64,000 nucleotides of DNA from Sulfitobacter sp. JL08 (GTDB lineage: Bacteria; Pseudomonadota; Alphaproteobacteria; Rhodobacterales; Rhodobacteraceae): contig NZ_CP025815.1 of assembly GCF_003352045.1 (NCBI RefSeq), positions 930,001 through 994,000 of the forward strand. Reading direction: 5' to 3'. This document shows positions 61,011 through 64,000 of this stretch, in pieces. Position 1 is the first letter of the stretch; the number at the start of each line of letters is the position of its first letter. The notes beneath the pieces were generated by a model. That model was not told the origin of the DNA. It saw only the letters and a program-made list of their open reading frames with translations, and made no database searches. The translations under genes were made by a program, and so were the position numbers.

Positions 61011-62543
61011 ATGAAAGATATCCTGTCCCAACTTGAAGATCGCCGTGCCACCGCCAGACTGGGCGGCGGGCAAAAGCGGATCGACGCGCAACACGGACGC
61101 GGCAAGCTGACCGCGCGGGAACGGATAGATCTGCTGCTGGACGAGGGCAGTTTCGAAGAATTCGATATGTTTGTCACCCACCGCTGTACCGATTTTGGTA
61201 TGGAAAAACAAAAGCCTGCGGGCGATGGCGTGGTGACGGGCTGGGGTACGGTCAATGGCCGTCTGGTCTATGTGTTCAGCCAGGATTTTACCGTTCTGGG
61301 CGGGTCCGTATCGGAAACCCATGCGCGCAAGATCTGCAAGATCATGGATATGGCCGTTGAAAATGGCGCGCCGGTCATCGGCATCAACGACAGCGGCGGC
61401 GCGCGTATTCAGGAAGGCGTGGATTCGCTTGCCGGCTACGGCGAGGTGTTTCAGCGTAACATCATGGCCAGCGGCGTGGTGCCCCAGATCAGCATGATCA
61501 TGGGGCCGTGCGCGGGCGGGGCGGTTTATTCGCCCGCGATGACCGATTTCATTCTGATGGTCAAAGACAGCTCTTACATGTTCGTCACCGGCCCCGACGT
61601 GGTGAAAACCGTGACCAACGAACAGGTCACTGCCGAAGAACTGGGCGGGGCCAGTACCCACACCAAAAAATCATCCGTCGCCGATGCTGCATTTGAAAAC
61701 GATGTCGAGGCGCTGGCCGAAGCCCGCCGCCTGATCGACTTCCTGCCCGCCAGCAACCGTGAAAAACCACCCGTGCGGCCGTTTTTCGATGATCCAGACC
61801 GGATCGAACCTTCACTGGATACGCTGGTGCCGGAAAATCCCAACAGCCCCTATGACATGAAGGAACTGATCGTCAAACTGGCGGATGAGGGCGATTTTTA
61901 CGAAATTCAGGAAGAATTCGCGCGCAACATCATTGTCGGCTTCATCCGGCTGGAAGGGCAGACAGTGGGCGTTGTGGCCAACCAGCCAATGGTGCTGGCC
62001 GGCTGTCTGGACATTGACAGCAGCCGCAAGGCCGCGCGGTTTGTGCGGTTCTGCGATGCCTTCGAAATCCCGATCCTGACGCTGGTCGACGTGCCTGGTT
62101 TCATGCCCGGCACCAGCCAGGAATATGGCGGCGTGATCAAACACGGCGCGAAACTGCTGTTCGCCTATGGCGAGGCGACAGTGCCCAAGGTCACGGTGAT
62201 CACCCGCAAGGCCTATGGTGGCGCCTATGTGGTGATGTCATCCAAACATCTGCAGGGCGATTTCAACTATGCATGGCCCACATCCGAAGTTGCGGTGATG
62301 GGGGCCAAGGGTGCAACCGAAATCATCCACCGCGCCGATCTGGGCGATCCTGAAAAGCTGGCCAAACACACCGCCGATTATGAGGCGCGGTTTGCCAACC
62401 CGTTTGTCGCCGCCGAACGCGGTTTCATCGACGAGGTGATCCAGCCGCGCAGCACCCGCAAACGTGTTGCCCGCGCCTTCGCGTCCTTGCGCAAGAAGCG
62501 CAAACAGATGCCGTGGAAGAAGCACGACAATATTCCGTTGTAA
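61011..62543 (+). CDS. pccB: Propionyl-CoA carboxylase beta subunit
   Basis: This 510-residue carboxyltransferase has the N-terminal acyl-CoA part with [23 protein letters not shown] and [17 protein letters not shown] (oxyanion Gly-rich loops), and a C-terminal half with [35 protein letters not shown]. It makes methylmalonyl-CoA from propionyl-CoA with biotin from the alpha subunit, which should follow downstream of the window. ATG at 61011 is used, with AAAAGG upstream. Confidence 0.96.
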   Translation: MKDILSQLEDRRATARLGGGQKRIDAQHGRGKLTARERIDLLLDEGSFEEFDMFVTHRCTDFGMEKQKPAGDGVVTGWGTVNGRLVYVFSQDFTVLGGSVSETHARKICKIMDMAVENGAPVIGINDSGGARIQEGVDSLAGYGEVFQRNIMASGVVPQISMIMGPCAGGAVYSPAMTDFILMVKDSSYMFVTGPDVVKTVTNEQVTAEELGGASTHTKKSSVADAAFENDVEALAEARRLIDFLPASNREKPPVRPFFDDPDRIEPSLDTLVPENPNSPYDMKELIVKLADEGDFYEIQEEFARNIIVGFIRLEGQTVGVVANQPMVLAGCLDIDSSRKAARFVRFCDAFEIPILTLVDVPGFMPGTSQEYGGVIKHGAKLLFAYGEATVPKVTVITRKAYGGAYVVMSSKHLQGDFNYAWPTSEVAVMGAKGATEIIHRADLGDPEKLAKHTADYEARFANPFVAAERGFIDEVIQPRSTRKRVARAFASLRKKRKQMPWKKHDNIPL

Positions 62544-62576
62544 GCCTTTGTTGCGCCGCACCTGAAAGAAACTGAA

Positions 62577-62975
62577 ATGACCCAACTCTTCAAAAATCAG
62601 GCCTTCACCATCGCCCATGCCGATGATGGCAAGTTTCAGGGCGCGGGGCTGCGGCCGTTCTTTGAATACCGTGATCTGGGCATCAGGGATGCGACCAAGG
62701 GCGCTTATGGCGCCCATGTGATCCGCGCCGTCCCGGGCATGGAAAGCCCTGCGGCGTGGCATTCTCATGATCTGGACTTTCAGATGGTCTATGTCACCCA
62801 AGGCTGGGTGGTGTTCGAATACGAGGGGCAGGGCGAACATATGCTGTGCGCGGGATCCTGCGTGTTGCAGCCCCCCGGTATCAAACACCGCGAGGTGCGC
62901 CATTCAGATGATATGGAGTTGATCGAGATCATATCGCCCGCCGATTTTCACACTCAGGATGAAGCCGCGCCGTGA
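62577..62975 (+). CDS. Cupin domain protein
   Basis: This 132-residue single-domain cupin has AAWHSHDLDFQMVYVTQGWVVFEYEGQGEH as cupin motif 1 (His ligands, Glu replaced in part) and GSCVLQPPGIKHREVRHS as motif 2. It lies 33 bases after pccB and overlaps the next gene (stop TGA with GTG). The role in propionate metabolism is unknown. Confidence 0.9.
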   Translation: MTQLFKNQAFTIAHADDGKFQGAGLRPFFEYRDLGIRDATKGAYGAHVIRAVPGMESPAAWHSHDLDFQMVYVTQGWVVFEYEGQGEHMLCAGSCVLQPPGIKHREVRHSDDMELIEIISPADFHTQDEAAP

Positions 62976-63439
62976 TCGCATCTGCGGCATATGAACAGAC
63001 GCGCGGCACTGCCCTGCGTCACGCCCCCCCAGCGGGAGGAGCCCGGAAACGGGGTTGGGGGGGCGGTGTTGCCGCGTCCGTTCTTTGGGCGGCCTCGGCC
63101 GCACGGGCGCAGCAGGTTCCGTCAGGTCAGGCGGTGGAATTGCAAGAGGTGTTGCTGGACGAAACCGTCGGCGCGCCGGTGTTACGGTTCCGGTTTCTGG
63201 CCCCCGCGATCGCGCGCGATGGTGGCACGATCCGCTTTACCGACGCCGAGGCCGATATGGCCCATCTGTGTGAAACCGTGGCTCTGCCTTACATAGCCGA
63301 ACAGGGGGTACATGTTGGCAGGGTTGTCATCTCGCTTGCCGACCGTGCGGTTGAATTCGGCACGCCCGATCCCGACGCCACCCAGTTTTTCGAGGCATTC
63401 ACGCTGGAAAACGGCACCTGCATCTGGGAGGGTTTATGA
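62972..63439 (+). CDS. Exported DUF6497-like protein
   Basis: This is a protein of about 155 residues. The mature part starts near QQVPSGQAVELQEVLLDE after a hydrophobic GVAASVLWAASAARA segment. It continues with LRFRFLAPAIARDGGTIRF, HLCETVALPYIAEQ and EFGTPDPDATQFFEAF, which I recall from the Rhodobacterales DUF6497 family (recognised from memory). The GTG start overlaps the cupin stop. The region before the hydrophobic segment is unusual and has C7 and G7 runs, so a frame error or different start is possible. Confidence 0.72.
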   Translation: MIASAAYEQTRGTALRHAPPAGGARKRGWGGGVAASVLWAASAARAQQVPSGQAVELQEVLLDETVGAPVLRFRFLAPAIARDGGTIRFTDAEADMAHLCETVALPYIAEQGVHVGRVVISLADRAVEFGTPDPDATQFFEAFTLENGTCIWEGL

Positions 63440-63653
63440 TGCAACCACAATATGTTGCGCCGCCTTTTGCAGGTCTGGCCGCTTCTGCGTCTTTGGAGTC
63501 ACAGGGCGACAGCTTGCTGCGCGCCAGATATCTTTTGACCCGCGCTTACGCTAGATTGACCGGCGGTGCTGCCGTCATGGCAGGCACTGATATGTCGGGT
63601 GTTGTGCGGCAAGTTCACGCCGCATCCCCCCGACCCGAACGCAGGAGACGCAG

Positions 63654-63800
63654 ATGTCAAACTACATCAAGCTACTTGCAGCATTCAGCTTTGTTGCTGT
63701 TGTTGCAGCCTGTGCGCAAGAGCCGGTCGAGGAACAATACGTTGTCGTCGAACCTGAGCCGATCAGCCAGGAACCGGCCTATACAGGCAAGTACAAGTAA
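63654..63800 (+). CDS. Small lipoprotein
   Basis: This 48-residue lipoprotein has the signal MSNYIKLLAAFSFVAVV with lipobox VAAC (Cys20). An acidic, Val/Glu/Pro-rich tail follows, ending YTGKYK. AGGAG seven bases upstream of the ATG is a strong site. Tiny lipoproteins ending this way are familiar from propionyl-CoA carboxylase loci of Rhodobacterales. The function is unknown. The 214 bases before it hold no other supported gene. Confidence 0.8.
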   Translation: MSNYIKLLAAFSFVAVVAACAQEPVEEQYVVVEPEPISQEPAYTGKYK

Positions 63801-63870
63801 GTATCGGGCAGGGCGGGCGGCAACGCTTGCCCTGATCCAACCCGCACTGGCCCCGACAGGGGCGACAGGG

Positions 63871-63891
63871 GGTGTTTCATGCTGAAACACC
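63871..63891 (+). promoter_or_regulatory. Hairpin with the start codon in its loop
   Basis: GGTGTTTCA and TGAAACACC form a perfect 9-base stem with a 3-base loop (TGC). The ATG at 63879-63881 straddles the stem tip. It may restrain translation of the downstream gene. Confidence 0.55.
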
Positions 63892-64000
63892 GCGGATTTC
63901 CCGGTCGTCTGCCGGGATCGGATTTCCATTTCACCATCCGGCGGCCCAACCCCAAAGGCGTCACGCCGCTGACCCGGCGCGAACGCTATGCCGACCGCCG
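63879..64000 (+). CDS. Conserved hypothetical gene, cut by window end
   Basis: Only the first 40 codons are visible: a basic start (MLKHRGFPGRLPGSDFHFTI) and RRPNPKGVTPLTRRERYADRR. An AGGGGG site stands upstream of ATG 63879. Its position suggests a small gene of the pcc operon before pccA. No domain can be named from this part. Confidence 0.7.
   Translation, partial: MLKHRGFPGRLPGSDFHFTIRRPNPKGVTPLTRRERYADR

Overview
The window looks like chromosome of a marine alphaproteobacterium of the Roseobacter group (Rhodobacterales). The evidence is a GC-rich, C/G-ending codon style, an alphaproteobacterial L33, a type A RNase P RNA, and several lineage-typical genes: the XpaC/TelA/DUF2927/SPFH cluster, the cho/bet choline locus, and a propionyl-CoA carboxylase locus with a ScfR-type regulator. 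No rRNA, tRNA or CRISPR array was seen.

Layout. 1-8.2 kb (minus): a peptide ABC importer (binding protein, two permeases, ATPase cut by the window edge), then a CocE-type hydrolase, a glycerate kinase, D-Tyr-tRNA deacylase and a nitroreductase. 8.4 kb: a small heat-shock protein. 8.8-14.3 kb (minus): a putative membrane-stress operon running 29-aa membrane peptide, XpaC, TelA, DUF2927 lipoprotein, SPFH protein, zinc-ribbon protein. 14.5-22.1 kb: rluB/tadA (divergent), a small membrane protein, an UPF0173 hydrolase, gatCA, a lipoprotein and amidase, a secreted protein, rnpB and rpmG. 22-30 kb: small metabolic enzymes (two GFA proteins, an ABM monooxygenase, a VOC protein), Bax inhibitor-1, a LysR/DUF1127 pair, a quinone oxidoreductase, a PraR-like regulator and hisN. 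29.4-32.6 kb: 8-oxoguanine deaminase, preceded by a terminator-like hairpin that can cover its ribosome binding site, then a CAP protein and guanine deaminase. 32.7-38.3 kb: mgtE, 5-FTHF cyclo-ligase, a YmdB-like phosphodiesterase, an EamA transporter and an SLC13 transporter.

38.5-42.4 kb holds the most unusual object. A compact element of about 3.9 kb has a large serine recombinase, a repeat-rich noncoding region and one cargo gene, a pirin. It sits inside the 3' end of a second SLC13 gene. The original last 42 codons remain stranded at the far end (38386-38511). The element supplies a diverged replacement of exactly the same length, so the interrupted gene still encodes a full protein.

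44-64 kb: yebC, an iodotyrosine-deiodinase-like nitroreductase, a LysG/LysE-type regulator and exporter pair, an EamA transporter, the choline uptake system choXWV divergent from betI-betC-GST-betA, an orphan radical SAM/SPASM protein, a secreted nuclease, a YdcH-like protein, and the propionyl-CoA locus. That locus has a pccR-like regulator, an MFS exporter, pccB and small downstream genes, with TTTGCAAA-type operators before both pccR and pccB.

These calls come from reading the sequence and recognising families; no database search was run.
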